A stretch of 64,000 nt of DNA from DASSFZ01 sp035292585 (GTDB lineage Bacteria; Chloroflexota; Anaerolineae; Fen-1058). Position numbers and translations under genes: made by a program. Below, piece after piece: positions 1 to 8,446 of this stretch (positions are counted from its first letter, which is position 1; the number at the start of each line of letters is the position of its first letter). Location of the stretch: contig DATDPU010000044.1 of the NCBI GenBank assembly GCA_035292585.1, positions 33,066 to 97,065 of the forward strand, written 5' to 3'. The notes under the pieces were generated by a model, which saw only the letters and a list, made by a program, of their open reading frames with translations, did not search any database and was not told the origin of the DNA.

Positions 1-43
1 CTGACTGAGCCAATGCGGTAGCGGTCACACATGTTGACATGTT

Positions 44-103
44 GGGCGACAGTTGTACTGTCGCCCGTCGTCCGCAGCGCCGTCCGCAGTACAACTGCGG
101 ACG
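44..103. repeat. Two family-A palindromes
   Basis: Two perfect hairpins lie side by side. The first has 10-bp arms at 44-53 and 57-66 around loop TGT. The second has 10-bp arms at 81-90 and 94-103 around loop ACA. Both share the inner CAGT/ACTG pairs, but the outer six pairs differ (gggcga versus cgtccg) and remain complementary. The two loops are complementary to each other. They lie just upstream of the cyclase gene. Confidence 0.85.
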
Positions 104-173
104 AACAAAGAGACGCTACCGAACTGAGTTATAATCCGCTTGAGATTCCTCTGCGCCACCGCACGCTGCCGCA

Positions 174-2927
174 ATGAACGTAACCCGCACCGATCACGCC
201 GCACGCTGGATCACCCTGGCCGCCTTCGCGGGCGCGCTGACCGCTTTCCTGGTCATACCCATTCTGGCCCTGAGCTGGAGTGCGCGGCCCTTTCCCGGCT
301 TCGTCGTCGAGCAGACGCTGGTTGTGGCCGATGTCGACGGCGACGGCTGGAGCGGCCGGCAGGCGGGCCTGAACTATCCCCAGCGCGTGACGCACCTGGC
401 CGGTCGGGCTGTCAACACATCCGCCGAGTTCGACGCGGTGATATCGAACACGCCGCCGGGCCAGTCGATCGAAGTGCGGACCGTGCTCCCCGATGGCCTG
501 GCGCGCGTCTACCCGGCGGTCGCACTCAGGTCGCTGTCGATGCGCGATCTGGCGCGGCTGTTCTGGCTGCCGTACGGAGTCGGGCTGGCGTATCTGGTGA
601 TCGGCGCGTGGGTCTATCGCGTGCGCGGCAACACGCGGCCCGGCCGCGCGTTTGCCTTCTTCTCCACCTGCGCCGCGCTCACCAGCGCGCTGCTGTTCGA
701 CCTGAGCACGACCCACGCCGGCTCGGCGCTTTGGACGGTGGCCCTGGCCCAAGGCGGCGGCGCGTTGATCGGCCTGGCCCTGCTCTTCCCCGAAGCCTGG
801 ACGCCGGTGCAACAACGCGCCTGGCTGCGCCTTTGGCCATACGGCATCTCGATCGCACTGGCCGGCTGGGGCTTGCTGGTCTTGAACGACACCGCGAATC
901 CCTGGGCGTATGTCCTGCCGTGGCGCTACAGCTACAGCTATGCCGCGATCGCCCTGGTCATTTTCCTGGGCATGATGCTGTATCGCTTCCGCCGCAGCCC
1001 GTCGGGGGTGGCGCGGCAGCAGGCGCGCATTGTGCTGTGGGGCAGCCTGCTGGCCTTCACGCCGCTCGGCGTATGGCTCGGCGCGCCGTTGTTGGGCGCG
1101 TCGATCCCGTTCAACTTCACGCTGTTTTTGCCCGGTTTGCTGATCTTCCCCTCGGCCATCGCGTACGCCATCGTGCGCTACCGCCTGCTCGATCTCGATC
1201 GCGTGTTGCGGTTGGGATTAGGCTACACGATTCTGAGCCTGTTCGTGGCCGTCGGCTACGCGAGCATCATCGCGCTGCTGCGCGCGGTTTTGAGCACGCG
1301 CGTGAGCTTTGACGATCCGATTGTGTTGACGATCTTCATCGTCGCGCTGGTGATCGGGATGGATCCGTTGCGCAGCCGGGTGCAGCGCGTCGTCGATCGG
1401 CTCTTCTTTCGCGAGCGCGCGGATTATCGCAGCATGCTCGAAGCGTTCTCGCGCGACCTGACCCATACGCTCGACCTCAATACGATCCTGTCCGCGCTGG
1501 ACGAACGGCTGAACGCCACCCTGCACCCCGCGCGCTTGTTCGTCTTCCTGTACGACGACGAGAGGCAGGCGTTCGTCGAGGCGGGCGTCCCGCCCGACCT
1601 GGCGCAACGCTTCGGGGCGGAAAGCGCGTTGGTCGGGCGCTTGCAGCATCGCGAAGACGTGCTCGCCTTCTCGCCGAGCGACTCGCTGCCCTACTGGTTG
1701 GGCGCAGATCGTCAGGCGCTCGCCGCGCTTGGCGCGGTGGTCTATGTTCCGTTACGCAGCCAGGAGCGGCTGATCGGCTGGCTGGCGCTCGGCCCTAAGC
1801 TGTCCGGCCATCCCTACCATACGGACGATCTCGCCTTTCTGGCCGCCTTCGCCAATCAAACCGCCGTCGCGGTCGAAAACGCGCGGCTGTTCGAGAGCGT
1901 CAAGCGCAGCCTGGCTGCGATCACGACGATGAAGAACCTGATGGACAACGTGTTCGCCTCGATCGCGTCGGGCGTCATCACCACCGACACGCTCGGGCAG
2001 GTCACGCTCTTCAACCGCGCCGCCGAGTCGATCCTGGGCGTGTCGGCGGCGCACACGCTCGGCCGGCCTTTTCAGACCGCGCTGCCCCTGCGCCGCGATC
2101 TGCAAGCGCTGATCGAAACGGTGCGCGAGCAAGAATCCATCCTGGCCGAGGAATTTCAGGACGAATTGCCGCAGCGCGGCCCGGTGATCTTGAGCCTGCG
2201 CCTGTCGCCGCTCAAAGACGATCGGGCCGGGACGCTGGGCGTGGCGATGGTGATCGACGACCTGACGCAACAACGCCGGCTGGAAGCGGTGCGCGAAATG
2301 TTTCGGCGTTACGTCGCGCCGGCGGTGGTCGATAGCCTGCCCGCCGACGCAGCTGAATTGAAATTGGGCGGCCAGCGCCGCGAAGTGACTATCCTCTATT
2401 GCGATTTGCGCGGCTTCACGGCCTTCAGCGAACAGACCGAACCGGAACAGTTGATGACGATTCTCAACGCTTACCTGGGGCTGGCCGCCGAGTGCGTCCT
2501 GGCCGAAAAAGGCACGCTGGACAAGTTCATGGGCGATGCGGCGATGGCGATCTTCAACGCGCCGCTCGATCAGCCCGATCACACGCTGCGCGCCGTGCGG
2601 GCGGCGTTGGCGGTGAAACGCGCCGTCGCGATGTATCATCGGAAGGTCGGCGCCGGTTGGCAGATCGCCTTTGGCATCGGCATCAATACCGGCGAAGCGG
2701 TCGTCGGCAACGTCGGCACGTCGCAGCAGCTCACCTACACCTCGATCGGCGACGCCGTCAACTATGCCTGGCGCTTGCAGGAAAACGCGCGGGCCGGCCA
2801 GATTCTAATCAGCCGCGCCGCGTACGAGCGCATCGCGCAACAAGTCCGCGTCAACGAACTGCCGCCGCTCCAGACCAAAGGCCGCCGATTCGCCGAGCCA
2901 GTGTACGAGGTTGTCGAGCTGATTTGA
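174..2927 (+). CDS. Membrane GAF-PAS class III nucleotide cyclase
   Basis: A 917-residue protein predicted to make cAMP (or cGMP) in response to a signal. Residues about 12-36 are a first membrane segment, about 40-125 an extracytoplasmic stretch, and about 140-400 hold roughly seven to nine further membrane helices. A GAF domain (about 425-580), a PAS domain (about 595-715) and a class III cyclase domain (about 735-915) follow. The cyclase keeps both metal aspartates (YCDLRGFT and KFMGDA), the Lys preceding the second one, and the GDAVN-x6-R motif, so it looks active; the Lys/Asp pair favours ATP. No clear Shine-Dalgarno precedes this ATG. It is transcribed away from the window edge and is followed by the MaoC gene after a repeat-filled gap. 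Confidence 0.88.
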   Translation: MNVTRTDHAARWITLAAFAGALTAFLVIPILALSWSARPFPGFVVEQTLVVADVDGDGWSGRQAGLNYPQRVTHLAGRAVNTSAEFDAVISNTPPGQSIEVRTVLPDGLARVYPAVALRSLSMRDLARLFWLPYGVGLAYLVIGAWVYRVRGNTRPGRAFAFFSTCAALTSALLFDLSTTHAGSALWTVALAQGGGALIGLALLFPEAWTPVQQRAWLRLWPYGISIALAGWGLLVLNDTANPWAYVLPWRYSYSYAAIALVIFLGMMLYRFRRSPSGVARQQARIVLWGSLLAFTPLGVWLGAPLLGASIPFNFTLFLPGLLIFPSAIAYAIVRYRLLDLDRVLRLGLGYTILSLFVAVGYASIIALLRAVLSTRVSFDDPIVLTIFIVALVIGMDPLRSRVQRVVDRLFFRERADYRSMLEAFSRDLTHTLDLNTILSALDERLNATLHPARLFVFLYDDERQAFVEAGVPPDLAQRFGAESALVGRLQHREDVLAFSPSDSLPYWLGADRQALAALGAVVYVPLRSQERLIGWLALGPKLSGHPYHTDDLAFLAAFANQTAVAVENARLFESVKRSLAAITTMKNLMDNVFASIASGVITTDTLGQVTLFNRAAESILGVSAAHTLGRPFQTALPLRRDLQALIETVREQESILAEEFQDELPQRGPVILSLRLSPLKDDRAGTLGVAMVIDDLTQQRRLEAVREMFRRYVAPAVVDSLPADAAELKLGGQRREVTILYCDLRGFTAFSEQTEPEQLMTILNAYLGLAAECVLAEKGTLDKFMGDAAMAIFNAPLDQPDHTLRAVRAALAVKRAVAMYHRKVGAGWQIAFGIGINTGEAVVGNVGTSQQLTYTSIGDAVNYAWRLQENARAGQILISRAAYERIAQQVRVNELPPLQTKGRRFAEPVYEVVELI

Positions 2928-2964
2928 CCGTTGCTTTGAAGACCGTTAGAATCCTTTTTGAGGT

Positions 2965-3070
2965 CAGAAGTTAGAAATTGGAAGTTGGAAGTTGGAAGTT
3001 GGGGCCTGCACTCTCTAACTTCTAGCCTCCAACCTCCAACGTCCAATGTCCAATCTCTAATCTCCATTCT
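2965..3070. repeat. Stutter palindrome (GGAAGTTG / CCAACNTCCAA words)
   Basis: The left half repeats GGAAGTTG three times; the right half carries CTAACTTCTA and then CCAACCTCCAACGTCCAAT-type words that are its approximate reverse complement. It fills the gap between the cyclase and the MaoC gene, ending about 18 bases before the latter's start codon and next to its ribosome binding site. Confidence 0.8.
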
Positions 3071-3088
3071 ATCCAGGGGAGCCAACAC

Positions 3089-3562
3089 ATGAGCGACTAC
3101 CAGCCGCGCGGCCTGTGCTTCGAAGACCTGGAGCCGGGCCTGAAGGTGACCAGCGCCGGGCGCACGGTCAGTGAGAGCGACATCATGCAGTTTGCCGGCC
3201 TGTCCGGCGATTGGAATGCGATCCACATCGACGCGGAATACGCCAAGACGTCGATATTCGGCGAGCGCGTCGCGCACGGCCTGCTGGGCTTATCGATCGC
3301 GAGCGGGCTGGCGATGCAGCTCGGCTTCCTCGATCGCATGGTCGAGGCCTTCACCACGCTCGATTGGAAGTTCCGAGGTCCGATCAAAATCGGCGACACG
3401 ATCCACATGACTGCCGAGGTTGCCGGTAAGCGGGCCATGCCCGGCGGCAAAAGCGGCGGCTTCGTCACCTTCAAGATCGTCGTCAAGAACCAGCGCGACG
3501 AAACCATCCAACGCGGCGAGTGGATGCTCGTCATCAAGGGCAAGCCGCAGCCGGAGACTTGA
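3089..3562 (+). CDS. MaoC-like (R)-specific acyl-CoA hydratase
   Basis: A 157-residue single hot-dog-fold protein, predicted to hydrate or dehydrate an acyl-CoA. The hydratase-2 signature is present: Asp41 and His46 within GDWNAIHID, followed by the conserved GERVAHG segment near residues 58-64. The ATG is preceded by AGGGGAG at a suitable distance. Length fits the stand-alone R-hydratase/MaoC family. It stands alone between two repeat or terminator elements, so the pathway (fatty acid, polyhydroxyalkanoate or a degradative acyl-CoA route) cannot be told from context. Confidence 0.88.
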   Translation: MSDYQPRGLCFEDLEPGLKVTSAGRTVSESDIMQFAGLSGDWNAIHIDAEYAKTSIFGERVAHGLLGLSIASGLAMQLGFLDRMVEAFTTLDWKFRGPIKIGDTIHMTAEVAGKRAMPGGKSGGFVTFKIVVKNQRDETIQRGEWMLVIKGKPQPET

Positions 3563-3606
3563 TCCATGAAGGAACACGAATCGGCACGAATACCCCACAC
3601 AAACAG

Positions 3607-3638
3607 AAAACCCGACCAGCCGTGGCCAGTCGGGTTTT
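3607..3638. terminator. Bidirectional intrinsic terminator
   Basis: Arms AAAACCCGAC (3607-3616) and GTCGGGTTTT (3629-3638) form a 10-bp stem ending in A on one side and T on the other, so it works as a rho-independent terminator in both directions. It sits between the convergent MaoC and FHA genes. Confidence 0.85.
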
Positions 3639-3657
3639 GTGTTACGATTCAACCGCG

Positions 3658-4290
3658 TCAACAGCCGATCGGAATGCTGCTCAGGATCGGCAGACTCCGC
3701 CAGAATTGCGCAAACGACGGGCAATCGAGGAACGACCACGCCACCAGTCCCATCAGGCAGATTACCCCCAGCAGCGCCAGGCCGGCGCACCCAATCACGA
3801 TCATCCGTCGCGAGCTGGATATCGCGTCCGTCTCGGCTGCTGTTGGAGTCGTGGAGACGGGCACGCGCACCGGCGCCGGCGGCGGTGGGGGTGGGGCAGC
3901 CGAACGCGGTGCGGCTGGATGCGGCACGGCTTGCAGCGCTGGAGCCGTGGGCGCCCGCCCCACCTGTGTTACCGCCGCATCGGCCGCGCCGGATACGGCC
4001 AACACGACGGTATCTCCCAGCCCGACCATATCGCCCGCCGAGAGCGCCACCGGGCTGCTGACCCGGCGGCCGTTCACGAAGGTGCCGTTCGTGCTGCCGA
4101 GATCTTCCAACAGGTAAGCGTTACCCTGCAACGTGAGGCGCGCGTGGTTTCGCGAGACTTGCGGATCGTTGATGATGATGTCGTTGCCGGCCTCACGCCC
4201 CAGCGTGTAGACATCCTTGTAGAGTTCAAAGGCTTGGTCGGGGCGCGGCCCTTGCCGCATCGTCAACTTGAAGAGTGGGATGGCCTGCAT
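3658..4290 (-). CDS. FHA-domain protein with C-terminal membrane segment
   Basis: A 210-residue protein. Residues about 20-100 form a forkhead-associated domain with the phosphothreonine-binding signature GR (31-32), SRNH (46-49) and STNGT (66-70) followed by Asn73. A Pro/Ala-rich linker (about 110-155) leads to one hydrophobic segment near 165-190 and a short tail. It is predicted to hold a phosphothreonine-binding module at the inner membrane face. The start was set at the ATG at 4290 because AGGAGA lies eight bases upstream; an upstream extension to 4446 has no coding character. A strong promoter at 4339-4367 reads into it. No Ser/Thr kinase is adjacent. Confidence 0.9.
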   Translation of the reverse strand: MQAIPLFKLTMRQGPRPDQAFELYKDVYTLGREAGNDIIINDPQVSRNHARLTLQGNAYLLEDLGSTNGTFVNGRRVSSPVALSAGDMVGLGDTVVLAVSGAADAAVTQVGRAPTAPALQAVPHPAAPRSAAPPPPPPAPVRVPVSTTPTAAETDAISSSRRMIVIGCAGLALLGVICLMGLVAWSFLDCPSFAQFWRSLPILSSIPIGC

Positions 4291-4338
4291 GGCAGTGTCT
4301 CCTGTAACTGACGAAGCGAAAACAACCGCGATGCGCGC

Positions 4339-4367
4339 AGTATACGAAGATCGCGCGGCCTTGTCAA
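4339..4367 (-). promoter_or_regulatory. Sigma70-type promoter of the FHA gene
   Basis: On the minus strand TTGACA (4367-4362) and TATACT (4344-4339) are separated by exactly 17 bases. The -10 box lies about 50 bases upstream of the FHA start codon. Confidence 0.75.
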
Positions 4368-4530
4368 ACCACACCCCACCAGACCCAGGGCAATCGCATT
4401 TGGATTTCCGGCGACTCAACCCCACTCCGCTTCGCTCCGGGGGCAAGTGAGTCGCAGCAACTCAAGCGCCAAGTCGGCCTACGCCGACTCTTGCTCAGCC
4501 GATGAGGGCTACTGCCGGCAGCCTGCGGTT

Positions 4531-4555
4531 GCGGCAACAGTGCAACTGTTGCCGC
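4531..4555. repeat. Family-A palindrome in a divergent intergenic region
   Basis: A perfect 11-bp stem (4531-4541 with 4545-4555) around loop GCA; the inner CAGT/ACTG is kept and the outer pairs are gcggcaa/ttgccgc. It lies between the divergent FHA and desulfurase genes, about 60 bases before the latter's start. The rest of the 4291-4614 gap holds the FHA promoter and no gene I can support. Confidence 0.85.
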
Positions 4556-4614
4556 CTTTCGAGCACAAGCGCGCGTGCTATACTTGGTTCATCCCACAAG
4601 CTCAGGAGAACCCC

Positions 4615-5952
4615 ATGCCCCCCGCACTCGATTTACCGGCCGTCCGATCGCACTTCCCCTCGTTGTCAGGCGCAAACGGCGCGCGCGCGCCGATCTTTTT
4701 CGATAATCCCGGCGGCACGCAAGTGGCCCAGGAAGTGCTTGAGGCCGTGACCGATTATTATTTACACCATAACGCCAATCACGGCGGCGCGTTCGCAACC
4801 AGCGCGCGCTCCGATGCGATCCTGCATGAAGCCCATGCCGCGTTGGCCGATTTTCTGGGCGCGGCTTCACCGGCCGAGATCGTCTTCGGCCCGAACATGA
4901 CGACGCTCACCTTCGCCGTCAGCCGCGCCATCGGCCGAACGCTGGCGCCTGGCGCTGAGATCGTCGTCACGCATCTCGATCACGACGCCAATATCGCGCC
5001 CTGGCTGGCGTTGCAGGAGCGCGGGGCTAACGTGAAGTGGGTCGATGTGCACCCCGGCGACTGCACGCTCGATCGGGGATCGTTTGAGGCGGCGCTCAGC
5101 GAGCGGACGAAAGTGGTAGCGGTCGGGTACGCTTCGAATGCGGTGGGGACGATCAACGCCGTGAAGACTCTGACCGAGATGGCGCACGCGGTCGGCGCGC
5201 GGGTCTTCATCGACGCCGTGCAATACGCGCCGCACGGCCCGATCGATGTGATTGACCTCGGTTGCGATCTGCTCACCTGCTCGGCGTATAAGTTTTTCGG
5301 CCCGCACGTCGGCGTACTGTACGGCAAGTACGATCTACTCGATCGATTACCGGCCTACAAGGTGCGCCCCGCCGGAAATCAGCCGCCCGACAAATTTGAG
5401 ACGGGTACGCAGAATCACGAGGGGATTGCGGGGACATTGGGTGTGCTCAGGTATTTGGAGTGGGTAGGTGGGCAGGTAACAGGTAGACAGGTAGAAGGTA
5501 AACAGGTAGAAGGTAGACAAGTAGAAGGTAAACAGGTAGAAGGTAGACAAGTAACAGGTAGACAGGAAATGGAGCAGCAGCATCGGCGGCAACGATTGAC
5601 GGCGGCGATGACAGCGATCAAGGAATACGAGCAGAAACTGAGCCGGGCGCTGATCGAAGGGTTGTCGTCGATCGCGGGCGTGAAGGTGTGGGGCATTACC
5701 GATCCGAATCGGCTGGAGTGGCGCGTGCCGACGGTGTCGTTCACATGGGAAGGCAAGTCGCCGCGCGCTATCGCCGAGTATCTCGCCGCGCACGATATTT
5801 ACGTGTGGGATGGCAACTATTACGCGCTGGCGATCATGGAGCGGCTGGACTTGCAGAAGTCGGGCGGGATGGTGCGGGTGGGCGCGGCGCATTACAATAC
5901 GCTCGATGAGGTGGCGCGGTTGATCGAGGTGTTGAGCGCGATGCCGAGATAA
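4615..5952 (+). CDS. Cysteine-desulfurase-like class V aminotransferase with in-frame repeat
   Basis: A 445-residue PLP enzyme of the cysteine-desulfurase-like branch that begins with an IFFDNPGGTQ-type motif. Lys226 in SAYKFFGPH is the expected Schiff-base lysine. The ATG at 4615 follows AGGAGAA; the longer reading frame from 4447 crosses a palindromic repeat and is not credible. Residues 287-316 are six pentapeptides of the form Q-V-(T/E)-G-(K/R), encoded by 15-bp tandem repeats that also occur outside genes at 40173. The insertion lies between the large domain and the C-terminal domain, a position likely to be a surface loop, and the frame continues normally to IEVLSAMPR. The substrate is unproven. 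Confidence 0.85.
   Translation: MPPALDLPAVRSHFPSLSGANGARAPIFFDNPGGTQVAQEVLEAVTDYYLHHNANHGGAFATSARSDAILHEAHAALADFLGAASPAEIVFGPNMTTLTFAVSRAIGRTLAPGAEIVVTHLDHDANIAPWLALQERGANVKWVDVHPGDCTLDRGSFEAALSERTKVVAVGYASNAVGTINAVKTLTEMAHAVGARVFIDAVQYAPHGPIDVIDLGCDLLTCSAYKFFGPHVGVLYGKYDLLDRLPAYKVRPAGNQPPDKFETGTQNHEGIAGTLGVLRYLEWVGGQVTGRQVEGKQVEGRQVEGKQVEGRQVTGRQEMEQQHRRQRLTAAMTAIKEYEQKLSRALIEGLSSIAGVKVWGITDPNRLEWRVPTVSFTWEGKSPRAIAEYLAAHDIYVWDGNYYALAIMERLDLQKSGGMVRVGAAHYNTLDEVARLIEVLSAMPR
5473..5562 (+). repeat. Translated 15-bp tandem repeat, six units
   Basis: Six consecutive 15-bp units of the form CARGTAVMAGGTARA. They are in frame and encode QVTGR, QVEGK, QVEGR, QVEGK, QVEGR, QVTGR. Alternate units are near identical, giving a 30-bp higher-order period. 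The same word occurs intergenically at 40173-40216. Confidence 0.9.
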
Positions 5953-5954
5953 TC

Positions 5955-5988
5955 AGAACCCCGGTTTCTCGAAAGAAAGCGGGGTTCT
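5955..5988. terminator. Family-C hairpin, bidirectional terminator
   Basis: A 15-bp stem with one mismatch (arms 5955-5969 and 5974-5988, loop CGAA) built from the AGAACCCCGGTTTCT word. It begins three bases after the desulfurase stop and lies just before the convergent CAP-protein stop at 5992. Confidence 0.8.
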
Positions 5989-5991
5989 ATG

Positions 5992-7167
5992 TCACTCCGC
6001 TGGCTTGCCGAAATCCATCGTGTAGTAAGTCCACAAGCCGGACTTAAACACGCCGATGCCGACAACGTTGTTGAAAGCGTTCAGCAGGTTATCCAGATGG
6101 GGCGGATCGCTCGACCAGTAATCCCAGGCGACATTGACGTCGACCTGGCCGCCAAAGATGTTCTCGCTCGGCCGGCCCGCGCCGTAGCCGGCATTCGCGA
6201 TCCGCTGCTTGGCGCTCAGACCACCGGCGCCGGTGTGCGTGATGCCATTCTCGGCCATGTACTGGCTGTGGGCTAACGCCAACTGCGATAAAGCCTCATT
6301 CAAGATGTAAGGCGTAAGCCCATGCTGCTGGCGCAGTTCATTCGTGCGGCGCAGGATTTCGGCGACCACGTCCGGCACGTTTGCCGGCGGCGTGGCGGGC
6401 GCGACCGAGGGCACTTCTTCGCTGATGAACTGCGCCGACACCCAGCCTTCCAAATCGTCATCGGTCTTGACGTTGAGCCAGGTGATGCCAAAGCTGTCCG
6501 GGCCTGAAGTCAATCCGTTGGTCTGGAGGCGTTGCCCGTTCGCCAATCTCACCACAATCGACGAAGACACATTCGAGGCCGTGCGTAAGTTCAGGCCATC
6601 GACCGACGCGACGTAAACGTAGCCGGGTTGGGCAATCGTCGTGGCGGCCGGTGTCGCTGGTACGACGGGAGTGGGGGATGGCACAGGGGTCGATGACTCG
6701 GGCGGCGTGGTCGTCAGAAATTCGGCTGCCACCCAGCCCGATTGTCCACCATCCGTCCGCACATTCTGCCACACGATGCCGGCGGCATCCGGCGCGGTCG
6801 GTTGGCCGATTGTCGTCAGGTGTGCGCCGAAGGGCAGCGTCTGGAGCAGCGTCGCGGCTGGGCTTGGCTCGGCGCGGAGGTTAAGGCCATCGACTGTGTT
6901 CACATACACCTCGCCGGCCTCAGGCGCTTGCGTCTCCGCAGGCGTCGTGGTTGGCGCAGTCGTCGGGATGGCAGTCGCTGCTTCAGTTGGGGCCGAGGTC
7001 GGCTCAACTGTGGGGGTCGGGGCGGTCGTTGCGCTGGGGGCTACGATCGGCGCCGAGGCTGGAGTGCTCGTCGGCGCATCCGGTGTGACGCCAGAGGTCG
7101 GCGGCGGGGGCGTCTGGCACGCTGCCAGCGCCAGCAGAGCGAGTGTGATGATGAAGAAGCGCTTCAT
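5992..7167 (-). CDS. SH3b-SH3b-CAP domain lipoprotein
   Basis: A 391-residue exported protein. A short signal peptide ends in the lipobox LALAAC with Cys17, so it should be anchored to the outer face of the membrane. A Thr/Pro/Ala-rich linker (about 20-85) is followed by two bacterial SH3 domains (about 88-155 and 180-250, each with the VDGLNLR start) and a CAP/SCP domain (about 265-390) containing the ELRQQHGL helix and the SENIFGG region. It is predicted to bind the cell wall; the CAP activity is unknown. AAGGGGGAAG lies just upstream of the ATG. It is convergent with the desulfurase gene. Confidence 0.88.
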   Translation of the reverse strand: MKRFFIITLALLALAACQTPPPPTSGVTPDAPTSTPASAPIVAPSATTAPTPTVEPTSAPTEAATAIPTTAPTTTPAETQAPEAGEVYVNTVDGLNLRAEPSPAATLLQTLPFGAHLTTIGQPTAPDAAGIVWQNVRTDGGQSGWVAAEFLTTTPPESSTPVPSPTPVVPATPAATTIAQPGYVYVASVDGLNLRTASNVSSSIVVRLANGQRLQTNGLTSGPDSFGITWLNVKTDDDLEGWVSAQFISEEVPSVAPATPPANVPDVVAEILRRTNELRQQHGLTPYILNEALSQLALAHSQYMAENGITHTGAGGLSAKQRIANAGYGAGRPSENIFGGQVDVNVAWDYWSSDPPHLDNLLNAFNNVVGIGVFKSGLWTYYTMDFGKPAE

Positions 7168-7279
7168 GTTAGACTTCCCCCTTGGGAATTACGCAACCGG
7201 GCCTGCGACCGTATCGTCCAACGGCCAAACAGCCGCAGGCAAAGTCTACACCGAAGCGCCATAAGCGCAAATGCGCAAA

Positions 7280-7297
7280 GTGATCGTGAGCGATCAC
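7280..7297. terminator. Hairpin after the phosphorelay operon
   Basis: A 7-bp stem GTGATCG/CGATCAC around loop TGAG, extended by AAG/CTT with a bulge, just downstream (minus strand) of the last phosphorelay gene. No long T run follows, so termination is plausible but unproven. Confidence 0.45.
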
Positions 7298-7324
7298 CTT
7301 GCTCAACAAACAGGATTCCAACTT

Positions 7325-8446
7325 CTATAAGCCATCCACAATGTCCTGCATCTGTCGATGCAGGTCGCGCAGCACCGCCCGGCGTAACGCATCGAGAACC
7401 GGCGGCGCGTCGGCTCCGGCCAGCAGATTTTCCGCCTGACCGGCCAGCCGGCTGAGTTCCGTATAGTTCATCATCCCCGCATCGCTTTTCAAAGTGTGCA
7501 CCGCGCGCGCCGCATCAGCGAGCCACGCGGTATGCTCCAATTCTTCGCCCTGTTCCAATCCGCGTTGCAGGCTAGCCAGATGCCCGCGCGCCTCGATCAG
7601 GAAATCGCCAAAGAACTGCGCCATGTCGACGTCGGCCGCCACGGCCGTCTCGTGCCGAACCAAAGCCCCGGTAGTGCGTTTCAGTTGACTGATGCACTTG
7701 AGGTAATGCAGTTTTTCCATCAAGCGCTCGGGGGTAAACATCTTCTTGGTCAATACGACCTGAGCTGCCTGGCTCAAATCGCGCTGTTCTTGCGCTGAAA
7801 GATGCTTGGCGGTGAGCACCAGCACCGGCAGATGGCGGGTGCGCGGATCGGCGCGCAAGACCTGGAGAAATTCCGGGCCGGAGACCTTGGGCATGATCAA
7901 GTCGAGCAGGATGACATCGGGCAAATCGGCGTTGAGCCGATCGGCGGCCTGGGGCGCGCCGGCCGCCGATTGAACGGCGAAGCGCGCCGGCGGCAGCATG
8001 GCATCGATCATCTCGACGAGCAGGGGATCGTCGTCCACCAGCAGCACGCGCGTCGGGGCCGTGGCCGGCGGGGCCAGGGCCGTGATGGCCTCGATCAGCT
8101 CGGCCCGCCGGATCGGTTTCTGCCGGCAGATGGTCGGGCCGAAGTCACCGCCCGGGCGAACTTCTTCCAGCGCCGAGATAATCAGCACCGGTACCTGCTC
8201 CATGCCGGGCGCGTTTCTGATCTCGCGCAGCGTATGCCAGCCGGTGAGGTCCGGCAGGTGAATGTTGAGTGTGATCAGCGCCGGTTGCAACGCGCCGGCT
8301 GCCGCGATCGTCTGGCCGGCGTAAGGTACGGGTTGATAACCGGCCGCCTGCAAATGCGTCGCCAACAGTTCGCTGAAGTGCGGATCGTCTTCGATGATCA
8401 GCGCGGTCGGCGACTGAGCAGATCGGTCTAGCGCAAAGGTGTTCAT
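7325..8446 (-). CDS. REC-REC-HPt phosphorelay protein
   Basis: A 373-residue cytoplasmic signalling protein. The first receiver (about 13-125) has Asn61 where the phosphorylated Asp belongs (ALITLNIHLPD), although its Lys110 is kept, so it probably cannot be phosphorylated. The second receiver (about 132-250) has an intact Asp182 in VILLDLIMP. A C-terminal HPt domain (about 270-370) carries the HTLKS motif with His317. It overlaps the end of the upstream hybrid kinase gene by four bases (ATGA), so the two are translationally coupled. No DNA-binding or enzymatic output domain is present; it probably passes phosphate onward or modulates the kinase. Confidence 0.9.
   Translation of the reverse strand: MNTFALDRSAQSPTALIIEDDPHFSELLATHLQAAGYQPVPYAGQTIAAAGALQPALITLNIHLPDLTGWHTLREIRNAPGMEQVPVLIISALEEVRPGGDFGPTICRQKPIRRAELIEAITALAPPATAPTRVLLVDDDPLLVEMIDAMLPPARFAVQSAAGAPQAADRLNADLPDVILLDLIMPKVSGPEFLQVLRADPRTRHLPVLVLTAKHLSAQEQRDLSQAAQVVLTKKMFTPERLMEKLHYLKCISQLKRTTGALVRHETAVAADVDMAQFFGDFLIEARGHLASLQRGLEQGEELEHTAWLADAARAVHTLKSDAGMMNYTELSRLAGQAENLLAGADAPPVLDALRRAVLRDLHRQMQDIVDGL

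Noticed and set aside
4447..4614. N-terminal extension of the desulfurase-like protein
   Set aside because: It crosses a family-A palindrome and precedes a strong AGGAGAA site that fixes the start at 4615.
5473..5562. Frameshift or pseudogene in the desulfurase
   Set aside because: The repeat is exactly six 15-bp units and the frame continues into normal family sequence to the C-terminus.
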